64,000 nt of DNA from Collinsella sp. zg1085 (GTDB lineage Bacteria > Actinomycetota > Coriobacteriia > Coriobacteriales > Coriobacteriaceae): the NCBI RefSeq assembly GCF_018889955.1, contig NZ_CP076545.1:496001-560000 (forward strand), read 5' to 3'. The stretch's first letter is position 1. Each line of letters begins with the position of its first letter. The notes beneath the pieces were generated by a model. It ran no database searches. It saw only the letters and a program-made list of their open reading frames with translations, and was not told the origin of the DNA. The position numbers were made by a program, and so were the translations under genes. Of the stretch, positions 25,603 to 34,154 are shown in pieces.

Positions 25603-26829
25603 TTAATAAGCTAATTTGTGTAAAACGCCAGCAAGAGCATCGATACCTCTTGCAAGGTCTGCTGGGTCAGTATCCTCGGCAGGATTGTGGCTCACGCCAT
25701 CAATACTTGGGACAAAGAGCATGCCCGTAGGAACATGCGGGGCAATGATTTGAGAATCGTGACCGGCACCGGAGTGCATCACAAGGTAATTGTCACCGCG
25801 CTCTTTGCAGGTCTGCTCAATGAGGGAGACGAGCTCTAAATTCATAGGTACCGGGTCTTCATCCATCCAGCACTCAATCTCAATCGTGACCCCGTGTTGC
25901 GCAGCAATACGCACCATGTCCGCTTCAAGAGCTTCAGAGAAGCTATGAAGCACCGCTTTGTCGGTATGACGGCAATCCATGCTAAACAGAGCTTCACCAG
26001 GCACAACGTTTACCGTATTGGGCGAGACCTCGATATGTCCAAAGGTAAGAACAAGCGGGTCGCCAGCCTCGTTTGCTTTAGCGAGAGAGCTGCTTACAAT
26101 CTCGGCAAATACCTGAACCACGTCATGGCGGTAGCACATGCGTGTTGTACCTGCATGATTTGCCTGACCGTGAAGGTGGATATTGTAGCGGCGCTGTCCG
26201 GCGATGGCATTTACAACACCAACCGAGGAGCCTTCCATCTCAAGGGTATTTCCCTGTTCGATATGAAGCTCAACAAACGCTTCTACCTTATCAAGGGGGC
26301 TTGAGGTCTGAGTGCGCGGTGAGAACCCGCAATCATTCATGGCCTCAACAAAGCTCACGCCCTCGCTATCAGCAATACCTTGAATATCGGCGGCAGGCAC
26401 ACATCCGACAAGGTTTTTGCTGCCCCAAAATACAAAGGGGAAGCGGCTGCCTTCTTCTTCAGCCATAGAAATAATGCGCAAGCTCTTTTTTGGCGTGCCA
26501 TAGTTTTCGATGAGATGCTTGATAGCCAAGTAGCCACCAAAAATGCCGAGCGCCCCGTCGAGTTTTCCACCCTGAACAACGGTATCAACATGGCTGCCGG
26601 TTGCGATAATCTCCTCAGACTCGCCACTACCCTGATAGGTGCCAACAAGGTTGCCAACCTCGTCAAACTCAGCTGTCATACCTAAGTCTTCAAACCGTTG
26701 TTTGAGGGCAAGCTGTGCTGCGAGCCATGACTTGCTAAACAAAAGACGAGTCATGCCACCGCGCTCATCACATCCAAATGAGGCGAGCCAATCACGTGCA
26801 GCAACTACCTCTTCCGGAGTAATACTCAT
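25603..26829 (-). CDS. allC: Allantoate amidohydrolase
   Basis: A 408-residue M20-family amidohydrolase of the HyuC/AllC type. It hydrolyses allantoate to ureidoglycine, CO2 and ammonia. Metal and catalytic motifs are ATGSHVDTVVQGGKLDG, MAEEEGSRFPFVFWGS, ELHIEQG, the dimerisation-domain HLHGQANHAGTTRM and MHSGAGHDSQ. These favour allantoate/ureido substrates over peptidases, and allE and allD nearby settle the choice. I used the ATG at 26829, two codons inside a GTG, because AAGGAAG is better spaced. It is divergent from the allF-allG fusion gene. Confidence 0.93.
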   Translation of the reverse strand: MSITPEEVVAARDWLASFGCDERGGMTRLLFSKSWLAAQLALKQRFEDLGMTAEFDEVGNLVGTYQGSGESEEIIATGSHVDTVVQGGKLDGALGIFGGYLAIKHLIENYGTPKKSLRIISMAEEEGSRFPFVFWGSKNLVGCVPAADIQGIADSEGVSFVEAMNDCGFSPRTQTSSPLDKVEAFVELHIEQGNTLEMEGSSVGVVNAIAGQRRYNIHLHGQANHAGTTRMCYRHDVVQVFAEIVSSSLAKANEAGDPLVLTFGHIEVSPNTVNVVPGEALFSMDCRHTDKAVLHSFSEALEADMVRIAAQHGVTIEIECWMDEDPVPMNLELVSLIEQTCKERGDNYLVMHSGAGHDSQIIAPHVPTGMLFVPSIDGVSHNPAEDTDPADLARGIDALAGVLHKLAY

Positions 26830-26920
26830 GTTCACTTCCTTTCACAAAACCTGCGGCTAAGCGCCTGCATACCTGCCTAAACACTGAACTAAGAGTACGG
26901 GTGAGCAGAATCTTCAACAA

Positions 26921-26935
26921 TATCCAGTCTGGATA
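26921..26935. promoter_or_regulatory. Perfect 15-bp palindrome in the allC / allFG divergent promoter region
   Basis: TATCCAG-T-CTGGATA is exact over seven bases each side. It lies 91 bp from the allC start and 133 bp from the fusion-gene start, the position expected of a shared operator. The regulator is unknown; PucR is the nearby candidate. Confidence 0.5.
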
Positions 26936-27068
26936 AAGAAGTTGAGCTAACGCTATCCCTTTCGGTCCGTGTTATTCATGGGCTGAAATGATTAACTGAG
27001 ATGCAAAGATGTGTCCTTATCAACAGGCAAGGATGTATCTGTCGAGCGCGATACGGGAAGGTTTAGAT

Positions 27069-30068
27069 ATGCTGTTTACAGTTGTGGAGCATAATTCTTA
27101 TCAGGACTCTATTAACCTGATGCTTCTAACAAATAAAATCAATGCAATGCCTGGCGTAATTCGTTCTCAAATTATGATGGGAACAGATGCTAATAAGGAT
27201 ATATATCAGGCGGCAGGGCTTTTAACCCCTGAGGCGGCTGCAGCTCAGCCAAGTGACATGATTATTGTGGTTGAGGCAAACTCTCATGACATTCTTGAGC
27301 GCGTATTAGAAGAAACAAGATTGTTTCTCGCAAACCTTTCAGTTAAACATGCGAGTCAAGAAGGCATGTCTGAGGCTCATTCTTGGGAAGAGGCGCTTGC
27401 GCTTTTGCCTGATGCTAATATGGCGCTTTTTTCTATTCCCGGTGAGTATGCAGCTCCAGAGCTTGAGCGTGCGCTCGATTTAGGTCTGCATGTTTTCTCT
27501 TTCACCGATAACGTCTCTGCAGAAGATGAGGCGCGCTTAAAAAAGAAGGCGCACGACAAAGGCTTGCTGCTTATGGGACCTGACTGCGGCACGGGCGTTA
27601 TCTCAAGTGTTCCGGTGGCATTCACCAATGTTATTAACCCAGGCAATATTGGCATTGTGGGAGCCTCAGGAACCGGTATTCAAGAGGTTACCTGCGCCAT
27701 AGACCGTTTGGGTGGCGGCTGCGTGCATGCCATTGGTACGGGCGGTCGCGATTTGAAGGCCGAAATTGGTGCAGTTACGGTAAAGGATGCCATTGTTGCT
27801 CTTGAGCATCACGACCCAACCGATGTCATCTGCGTTATCTCAAAGCCGCCTGCGCCCGAAATTCGCGATGAAGTGGTTGACCTTTTGCAAAAGTGCACAA
27901 AACCAGTTGTTGCAATTTTTATTGGTGAGAAGCCGCTCGCGCATGTGGGTCATGTACACCTCGCGCATACGCTGGAAGAATGTGCACAGATTGCTGTTGA
28001 TTTAGCGCGCGGTGCTAAGGTGCGACCAAATTATTTGGAACCGCTTGCACATACAGTTAGCTCTACGCTTGCCCCTGATAAAACAGTTGTTGGCCTGTAT
28101 TCTGGCGGAACGCTTGCCGGTGAGGCTGCCATGATGATTACTGAGGCGCTTGAGCTGGGCCACATCATCAAAGAAGACGGCTACATGCTGCGCCATGGTG
28201 GCTATGACGTTATTGACCTTGGCGACGACATCTATACGCAGGGTCGTCCTCATCCCATGATTGACCCTGATGTTCGCATTGCTATGATGCGCGAATATGC
28301 CCAAACGCCTACTTGCGGTGTCATTCTCTTTGACTGTGTGCTCGGTTATGGTTGTCACGAAGATATGGCAGGTCTGTTGGCGCCTGTTATTGCTGAGTGC
28401 ATAGAAACTGCTCGCTTGGATGGTCGTGAGCTCAAGTTTGTGGGAACAGTTGTTGGCACGCGCCAAGACCCACAGGATTATGAACGCTCGGTCATGATGC
28501 TTGAACAAGCAGGCGCAATTATTGAGTCGAGTAACGCACGCGCCGTACGCACTGCGCTTGCCTATAAAGGCATCACCTTTGTTGAGGCCGACCGCGCATG
28601 GCTTGATTATGACATTACCGATACAACACCTTTGCCAAAACCCAGCAAAGCCGTCATGAATTTGCTCAACTCAAAGCCACGTGTCATTAACGTGGGCGTT
28701 GAGAGTTTTAATGAGCCGCTTCGCGCTTATGGTGCACAAAGCGTGCAGTATCGCTGGAAGCCTATGGCAGGCGGCAACAAGCGCATGATTCACCTGCTCA
28801 CCGAGCTTGCAAAGCACGATGAGCTGAATGAGCAAAATAATATAGTGCTTGAGCGATTCCGTGCCTCGCAGCCTTTCTTGGTTGATGTTAAGCCCGCCGG
28901 CGCGCTCATTCCTGAGATTAACGGGAAAGTGATTCTGCATGCCGGTCCGCCCATCGAATACAGCCACATGACTGACCCCATGCAAGGCTCATGCGTAGGG
29001 GCGGTACTTTTTGAGGGCTGGGCAAAAACCGAGAAGCAGGCTCGTGAGCTGCTAGAACGTGGCGAAGTGCGTTTTATTCCGTGCCACCATGTACACGCAG
29101 TGGGTCCTATGGGGGGCATTACAACTCAGAGTATGCCTATGGTGGTTGTGAAGAACCGCGTTGATGGCACGGTTGGCTATTGCACCATGAACGAAGGCAT
29201 TGGCAAAGTGCTGCGCTTTGGTGCATATTCGCAAGAAGTAATCAATCGCCTGTGCTGGATGCGTGATGTATTGGGTCCCGTATTGGCTGCTGCCCTTGCT
29301 CAAAAGGAGGGTGGAATTAACCTAAATGTGCTGGTTGCACGAGCTATTACTATGGGAGACGAGTTCCATCAGCGAAATATTGCTGCCTCGCTTTGTTTTT
29401 TGAAAGAACTTGCTCCGCTTATTGTGTCACTTGATTGGGATGAGTCTGAGAAGCAGGCTGTTATGCAGTTTCTTGCAGATACCGATCAGTTCTTTTTGAA
29501 TATCATGATGGCTATGGGCAAATCTATTGTCGATTATGTTCGCGCCTATCGTGGTGGCTCAATCGTAACAACTATGTGTCGCAACGGCGAAAACTTTGGT
29601 ATTCGCATTTCTGCGCTTGGAGACCAGTGGTTTTTAGCGCCGGTTAATACACCTAATGGCTTGTACTTTACAGGCTATAGTCCTGAGGACGCAAATCCCG
29701 ATATTGGAGATTCAGCAATTACCGAGACCGTAGGTGTAGGTGCTATGGCTATGATTGCGGCACCTGGAGTGACGCGTTTTGTGGGCGCCGGTGGCTTTGC
29801 TGATGCGCTTGAAACGTCCACTGAAATGGAGCGTATCTGCGTATCTCATAACGCAGCTTGGACTATTCCTACTTGGGACTTTAAGGGCACGTGTTTAGGC
29901 ATTGATGTTCGTCGTGTGGTTGAGACGGGCATTACGCCACTCATCAATACAGGTATTGCGCATAAGCGTGCAGGGGTGGGCCAAATTGGAGCTGGCACTG
30001 TGCGAGCACCTCTGGGTTGTTTTGAAGCGGCGCTTGAGGCGCTTGCTGCAAGCTTAGGCATTGAGTAG
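27069..30068 (+). CDS. Fused FdrA-YlbE protein, oxamate carbamoyltransferase subunits AllF and AllG
   Basis: A 999-residue protein. Residues 1-~515 match FdrA, a succinyl-CoA-synthetase-like protein (MGPDCGTGVISSVPVAF, GIVGASGTGIQEVT near residue 195, YSGGTLAGEA, HPMIDP, FDCVLGYG). Residues ~530-999 match YlbE/DUF1116 (RWKPMAGGNK, GPPIEYSHMTDPMQGSC, GAVGVGAMAMIAAPG-like block). In E. coli fdrA, ylbE and ylbF (allFGH) encode the transferase that splits oxalurate with phosphate into oxamate and carbamoyl phosphate. The frame is continuous across the junction, so this is a genuine fusion. GGGAAGG supports ATG 27069. allH follows 6 bp later. Confidence 0.9.
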   Translation: MLFTVVEHNSYQDSINLMLLTNKINAMPGVIRSQIMMGTDANKDIYQAAGLLTPEAAAAQPSDMIIVVEANSHDILERVLEETRLFLANLSVKHASQEGMSEAHSWEEALALLPDANMALFSIPGEYAAPELERALDLGLHVFSFTDNVSAEDEARLKKKAHDKGLLLMGPDCGTGVISSVPVAFTNVINPGNIGIVGASGTGIQEVTCAIDRLGGGCVHAIGTGGRDLKAEIGAVTVKDAIVALEHHDPTDVICVISKPPAPEIRDEVVDLLQKCTKPVVAIFIGEKPLAHVGHVHLAHTLEECAQIAVDLARGAKVRPNYLEPLAHTVSSTLAPDKTVVGLYSGGTLAGEAAMMITEALELGHIIKEDGYMLRHGGYDVIDLGDDIYTQGRPHPMIDPDVRIAMMREYAQTPTCGVILFDCVLGYGCHEDMAGLLAPVIAECIETARLDGRELKFVGTVVGTRQDPQDYERSVMMLEQAGAIIESSNARAVRTALAYKGITFVEADRAWLDYDITDTTPLPKPSKAVMNLLNSKPRVINVGVESFNEPLRAYGAQSVQYRWKPMAGGNKRMIHLLTELAKHDELNEQNNIVLERFRASQPFLVDVKPAGALIPEINGKVILHAGPPIEYSHMTDPMQGSCVGAVLFEGWAKTEKQARELLERGEVRFIPCHHVHAVGPMGGITTQSMPMVVVKNRVDGTVGYCTMNEGIGKVLRFGAYSQEVINRLCWMRDVLGPVLAAALAQKEGGINLNVLVARAITMGDEFHQRNIAASLCFLKELAPLIVSLDWDESEKQAVMQFLADTDQFFLNIMMAMGKSIVDYVRAYRGGSIVTTMCRNGENFGIRISALGDQWFLAPVNTPNGLYFTGYSPEDANPDIGDSAITETVGVGAMAMIAAPGVTRFVGAGGFADALETSTEMERICVSHNAAWTIPTWDFKGTCLGIDVRRVVETGITPLINTGIAHKRAGVGQIGAGTVRAPLGCFEAALEALAASLGIE

Positions 30069-30074
30069 TCGCTT

Positions 30075-30926
30075 ATGTTGTATGCTCACACGCTCTCTCC
30101 GTATGCAGCAGAACAGCTTAGCTCTAACCAGCTAGGACGGGTTCATAGTGTCTTTAGGTCAGGCATCAACCTTGCGTTGTCGGGTGCTCTCATTCATGTA
30201 GGCACAGACGCTAAGCTTATGTCCTGTACGGGTATGTGTGTGGACGCTCAAACCTTAGACGCCTTGCTTGCGGTGGTAACTCCCGGAGTGCTTATACGGG
30301 TGCGCGCTGGTTTGCTTGCATGCTATACCACAGATGGTGTTGTTGAGCTTGATAGTAGAAGCGCCCAGCTCATGGATTGTTCGCTGGCAAACATGCTCGA
30401 GCTTTCTGACATGTTGTGGGCAATTGATTACCTTCGTGTAACAGAGCAGTTTGGGTGGCATACCATTCTAAAGCATGCTGGCCTCGCGATGACAGACGAG
30501 GTATCTGGGCATTTGTTGAGTCTCTGTAGTGAGCAAGGGGTGGGTTCTAAAACTATTGCCTATCTCGTGGGGCGCGGACCAGGTTTAACGCCCTCAGGTG
30601 ATGATATATTACTGGGCTATGCGGCATCTCTTCTTATGTGCGGGGCTGATTATCAGCTTGCTTTAACACTTGCAGAAGCTGCTTCAGGGCGAACCACGCA
30701 CGTGAGTCAGTCATATTTTGATGCGCTGGCGCGCGGCTGGGTGCATCCTGTGTTTGGTGATTTGGAGCGTGCTATTGCTGAGCATTCAGAGCCACACATG
30801 CAAGCAGCTTTAGGAGCAATAACGCGCATTGGTCATAGCTCGGGTTGGGATGGTTTACTCGGCTTATACGCAGGCTTTTTGCATGCTGTGGCACATGAGC
30901 AATGTGTGGCATTCCAAGTTGTATAG
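30075..30926 (+). CDS. allH: DUF2877 protein, probable oxamate carbamoyltransferase subunit AllH
   Basis: A 283-residue protein with the DUF2877 signature LVGRGPGLTPSGDDILLGYAA (about residues 165-185) and a C-terminal GHSSGWDGLLGLYAGF. Its E. coli counterpart YlbF/AllH works with FdrA and YlbE. It starts 6 bp after the fusion gene, with little room for its own ribosome binding site, so it is read from the same message. Identification of the role rests on family and neighbours. Confidence 0.85.
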   Translation: MLYAHTLSPYAAEQLSSNQLGRVHSVFRSGINLALSGALIHVGTDAKLMSCTGMCVDAQTLDALLAVVTPGVLIRVRAGLLACYTTDGVVELDSRSAQLMDCSLANMLELSDMLWAIDYLRVTEQFGWHTILKHAGLAMTDEVSGHLLSLCSEQGVGSKTIAYLVGRGPGLTPSGDDILLGYAASLLMCGADYQLALTLAEAASGRTTHVSQSYFDALARGWVHPVFGDLERAIAEHSEPHMQAALGAITRIGHSSGWDGLLGLYAGFLHAVAHEQCVAFQVV

Positions 30927-30947
30927 ACAATACGAATGGAGGAAGGT

Positions 30948-32216
30948 GTGAAACGATGTACGTATAATCCTACGCTTTTTATTGCGCTTGCACTGGCGCT
31001 TGGCGTAGCGGTTGGTCTTGTGGTGGGCGCACCGATGACCGAGATTAAATTTGTAGGCGAGATATTTTTCTCGCTGGTTCAAATGTGCATGGTCCCGTTT
31101 GTAATGGGTCAAATTATTGCGGCAGTCGGTTCACTAACCCCGCGTGAACTGGGAAATATTGGCATCAAAGCAATCCTTTTGTTTTTTGTGACCTCACTTA
31201 TTGCTGCAGCGTTTGGCGTGTTTACCTCAGAGATATTTAAGCCTGGTCTCATGGCGGATGGAGCGGCGCTCGTTGCTGGTGCAAGTTCTGATGCAGCAGT
31301 CACTCACGTAAGCCTTGCTGAGACGCTAACAAGCTTTTTCTCAAAGAACATCGTTTCATCAATGGCTGCAGGAGCTATGGTTCCCTGTATCGTTTTCTCA
31401 TTGTTCTTTGGTGTAGCTTTAAGTCTTTATCGCGAAAAGCATAAAACAAGTCATGTCTTTAGCCTCATTGAAGAGCTTAATGAGTTGCTGCTCATCATTA
31501 TTCGTATGGTCATGAACGTTGCTCCGGTCGGTGTTTTTGCCTACGTTTCCTCAAGTGTTGGTGCTTTGGGTATCAGCATGGTTCTTTCGGTGGGTAAGTT
31601 CATTCTGGTGCTTTTTGGCACGTCGTTGGTATTTTGTGCGCTGTGGTATGTGGTGGTTGCGCTCTATTGCCGTCTACCTCTGGGCAAGCTCTTTATGAAG
31701 ACTGTGCCTATGGTAGTTATGTCTGCCGCTACGATTTCATCTGCTATGACCTTGCCGGTTGAGATGGAAGATGCCAAGAGAAAGATAGGCTTGCGCCGTG
31801 ATATTTGCGACCTTGTTTTGCCTCTAGGTGTGCCTCTTAATAGCAATGGAAAGGCGTTGCAGCTAGCAGTAACCGCTATGTTTGTAGCGCAGTTGTATGG
31901 CATGGAGTTTACCGGAGGGGCGCTTATACAGTGCGCCATGATTAGCTGGCTATTATCATTTGCAAACGCTGCTGCTCCTGGAGGAACGCTTATCTCCTTA
32001 ACCATGCTTTTCCCGGCGCTTGGTTTGCCAATGGATGCCATTGCTATCGTGGGTGGTCTTGAATACATTACCGCTGGTATCGGCACGCCTCCTAATGTGA
32101 TTTCTGATGTGTTTTGTGGCATGTTAGTAGCTCAGCATGAAGAAAACGGTATTAATCGCGATATATTCTTTGGAAAGAAGGATTATGTTGAATCCATTGA
32201 CACGTTGGAGGGCTAG
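30948..32216 (+). CDS. Dicarboxylate/amino acid:cation symporter (DAACS/SDF family)
   Basis: A ~422-residue membrane protein of the GltP/DctA type. Eight membrane segments, VGEIFFSLVQMCMVPFVMGQII (segment 3), and the two re-entrant loop regions (SAATISSAMTLPVE and ANAAAPGGTLISL) with NSNGKALQL are visible. It carries small anionic carboxylates with sodium or protons. Between allH and allD, it might import allantoate or export oxamate or oxalurate, but no residue settles this. GTG at 30948 follows GGAGGAAGG; an ATG four codons earlier is possible. Confidence 0.85.
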   Translation: MKRCTYNPTLFIALALALGVAVGLVVGAPMTEIKFVGEIFFSLVQMCMVPFVMGQIIAAVGSLTPRELGNIGIKAILLFFVTSLIAAAFGVFTSEIFKPGLMADGAALVAGASSDAAVTHVSLAETLTSFFSKNIVSSMAAGAMVPCIVFSLFFGVALSLYREKHKTSHVFSLIEELNELLLIIIRMVMNVAPVGVFAYVSSSVGALGISMVLSVGKFILVLFGTSLVFCALWYVVVALYCRLPLGKLFMKTVPMVVMSAATISSAMTLPVEMEDAKRKIGLRRDICDLVLPLGVPLNSNGKALQLAVTAMFVAQLYGMEFTGGALIQCAMISWLLSFANAAAPGGTLISLTMLFPALGLPMDAIAIVGGLEYITAGIGTPPNVISDVFCGMLVAQHEENGINRDIFFGKKDYVESIDTLEG

Positions 32217-32389
32217 GACATCTTCGCGCCGTGATTGGTATCACCGGTAACTATTCAGTGGCTTCAAGGGCTACTGTGAGCGCTTGGGAGTTTTTAAGCT
32301 TTGATATGCCAGTTTTTTTACGGTTACTTGAGTCTACCCAACTTAAGTGCACGCTAGCTAAGTTTTAACCTGCTATGAAAGGACGAATC

Positions 32390-33442
32390 ATGCTTGTTTC
32401 TCGTGAAGAACTTAAAACCTTAATGAAGAACAAATTTATGGCAGCAGGTCTTTCGGCAGAACATGCTGAAAAGACAGCTGAGGTACTGACGTGGTCAAGT
32501 GAGCGTGGCTTGCACAGTCACGGCGAGGTGCGCGTCGAGTACTATACCGAGCGCATATCCAAGGGCGGCATTACCACTAATCCTCAGTGGACATGGGAGC
32601 AGACAGGGCCTGTTACCGGTATTCTTGATGGTGATAATGGCTGCGGCTATCCTTTTGCCATTAAGGGTCTTGAATACGCTATGGATATGGCGCGTGAAAA
32701 CGGTATTGGCGTTGTTGGCGTGCGTCGCGTGTCACACACGGGCGCTCTGGGCTACTACACCGAGATGGCTGCCCAAAACGACCTTTGCCTGCTTACGATG
32801 TGCCAATCAGACCCAATGGTTATTCCCTATGGTGGCGCGGAGCCCTTCTACGGCACCAATCCTATTGCCTTTGGTGCGCCAACTGCTGATGAGCGCTTTG
32901 TTAATTTTGATATGGCAACAACAGTCCAGGCATGGGGCAAAATCCTCGACGCAAAAAGTGCTGGTCGCTCAATTCCTAACGACTGGGCGGTTGACGTTGA
33001 TGGCAACGCAACAACGGACCCCTTCAGCGTGAATGCGCTGCGCGCTATTGCAGGTCCTAAGGGTTACGGTCTTATGATGGTCGTTGATATTTTGTCCGGC
33101 ATCCTGCTTGGTGTACCGTCGGGCAAAAACGTATCCAGTATGTATCACGACCTTTCTGAGGGGCGCGACCTGGGACATCTGCATATCGTGATTGACCCAG
33201 CGCGTTTTGTAGGGCTTGATGCATTTAAGCAGCAAATGAGCCAGACACTCGATGAGCTGGGCGCGGTAAAGCCAGGTCCTGGCTTTGATAAGGTGTACTA
33301 TCCTGGCGAGCGCGCCTTGCTGCGCAAGGCAGCCTGTGACGAGGCAGGTGGCATTGAGATTGTGGATAGCATCTACGAATATCTAACGAGCGATAAGCTG
33401 TATATCCACAGCTGGGACCACAAGAATCGTTTTGCAGAGTAA
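32390..33442 (+). CDS. allD: Ureidoglycolate dehydrogenase
   Basis: A 350-residue NAD(P)-dependent enzyme of the LDH2/MDG family, not the classical Rossmann type. HSHGEVRVEYY holds the catalytic His, and VRRVSHTGALGYYTEMA, YGTNPIAFGAP, FDMATTVQAWGKI and GPKGYGLMMVVDILSG are family signatures. In the allantoin context the substrate is (S)-ureidoglycolate, oxidised to oxalurate, which the AllFGH proteins then use. AAGGACG precedes the ATG at 32390. It may have its own promoter in the 173-bp gap after the symporter. Confidence 0.92.
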   Translation: MLVSREELKTLMKNKFMAAGLSAEHAEKTAEVLTWSSERGLHSHGEVRVEYYTERISKGGITTNPQWTWEQTGPVTGILDGDNGCGYPFAIKGLEYAMDMARENGIGVVGVRRVSHTGALGYYTEMAAQNDLCLLTMCQSDPMVIPYGGAEPFYGTNPIAFGAPTADERFVNFDMATTVQAWGKILDAKSAGRSIPNDWAVDVDGNATTDPFSVNALRAIAGPKGYGLMMVVDILSGILLGVPSGKNVSSMYHDLSEGRDLGHLHIVIDPARFVGLDAFKQQMSQTLDELGAVKPGPGFDKVYYPGERALLRKAACDEAGGIEIVDSIYEYLTSDKLYIHSWDHKNRFAE

Positions 33443-33556
33443 GGCTGAACTGTGCTCGGTTTGCGCTTGGAGTGAACCTGAATGAGCTTATAAGCCAATT
33501 GTGACTGACGTGAAATAGCCGTATCTGTTTGATTATCTGCGTGTTTGATGAGTTGT

Positions 33557-33600
33557 GCAGCAGTTCCACCCGTGTAAGGGGAGGGACTGCTGCGTTTATT
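33557..33600 (+). terminator. Probable terminator of the all operon
   Basis: GCAGCAGTTCC (33557-33567) pairs with GGGACTGCTGC (33583-33593) around a 15-nt loop and is followed by GTTTATTTG. The U-tract is short, hence moderate confidence. Confidence 0.6.
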
Positions 33601-33700
33601 TGAGCCATGTACTTGCGTTTATGCTGACGCTCTATCAATTTTGCTGCAGAGATTTGCAAAACATAAACGTTAAACGTAGTTATTTGAAGCCAAAACAAGC

Positions 33701-33830
33701 TAGTGTACGATTCTTCCGGTGTGGGCCGAGTACACTCCATTTTAATAAAGTGAAAATCCTGCGGAAATGCTAAAAAACTCGCTTGTACAGACCCCCTATA
33801 CTCGAGGTACGAACAAAAATTCGTACACTA
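33701..33830. promoter_or_regulatory. Cluster of GTAC-centred inverted repeats upstream of the GH84 gene
   Basis: TAGTGTACGA (33701-33710) recurs inverted as TCGTACACTA (33821-33830). In between lie GAGTACACTC and GTACGAA-CAAAAA-TTCGTAC (33807-33826). No T-run follows, so these look more like protein-binding sites than terminators. The rest of 33443-34154 holds no gene that I can support. Confidence 0.4.
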
Positions 33831-34030
33831 AATCGATTTGCTTTGAAAAAAAGCGCGCATGCGCCAAATAAACGGAGGCTCCTTCAACCTAAGCCTCTTC
33901 ACGCAGATGTTTAGAGCGCGTTACGACATATATTCGTCCCCTCAAACACTCAAATCACAATTTCTCGACAAATGAGATGAAAAATTAGCAAACTATTCTG
34001 TAGACGGTCGCTATGCGTCGGTGACCGGCT

Positions 34031-34058
34031 TTGACAAATGCAGTCTGTTCGTTACACA
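34031..34058 (+). promoter_or_regulatory. Candidate promoter of the GH84 gene
   Basis: TTGACA (34031-34036) and TACACA (34053-34058) are 16 bp apart, ~100 nt before the start codon. Confidence 0.4.
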
Positions 34059-34154
34059 GGGGCATTTTTTCTCTAGGTCTTATTGTCTTTTTATAATTTA
34101 GTTCAAGCGTTGATTCTCTTGGCATGGGGCGCAAGAGATGTAGAAAGGAGTTAT

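Noticed and set aside
34083-34154. Upstream start for the GH84 protein
   Set aside because: The added 24 residues precede a normal signal peptide and have no ribosome binding site, whereas AAAGGAG is correctly placed before 34155.
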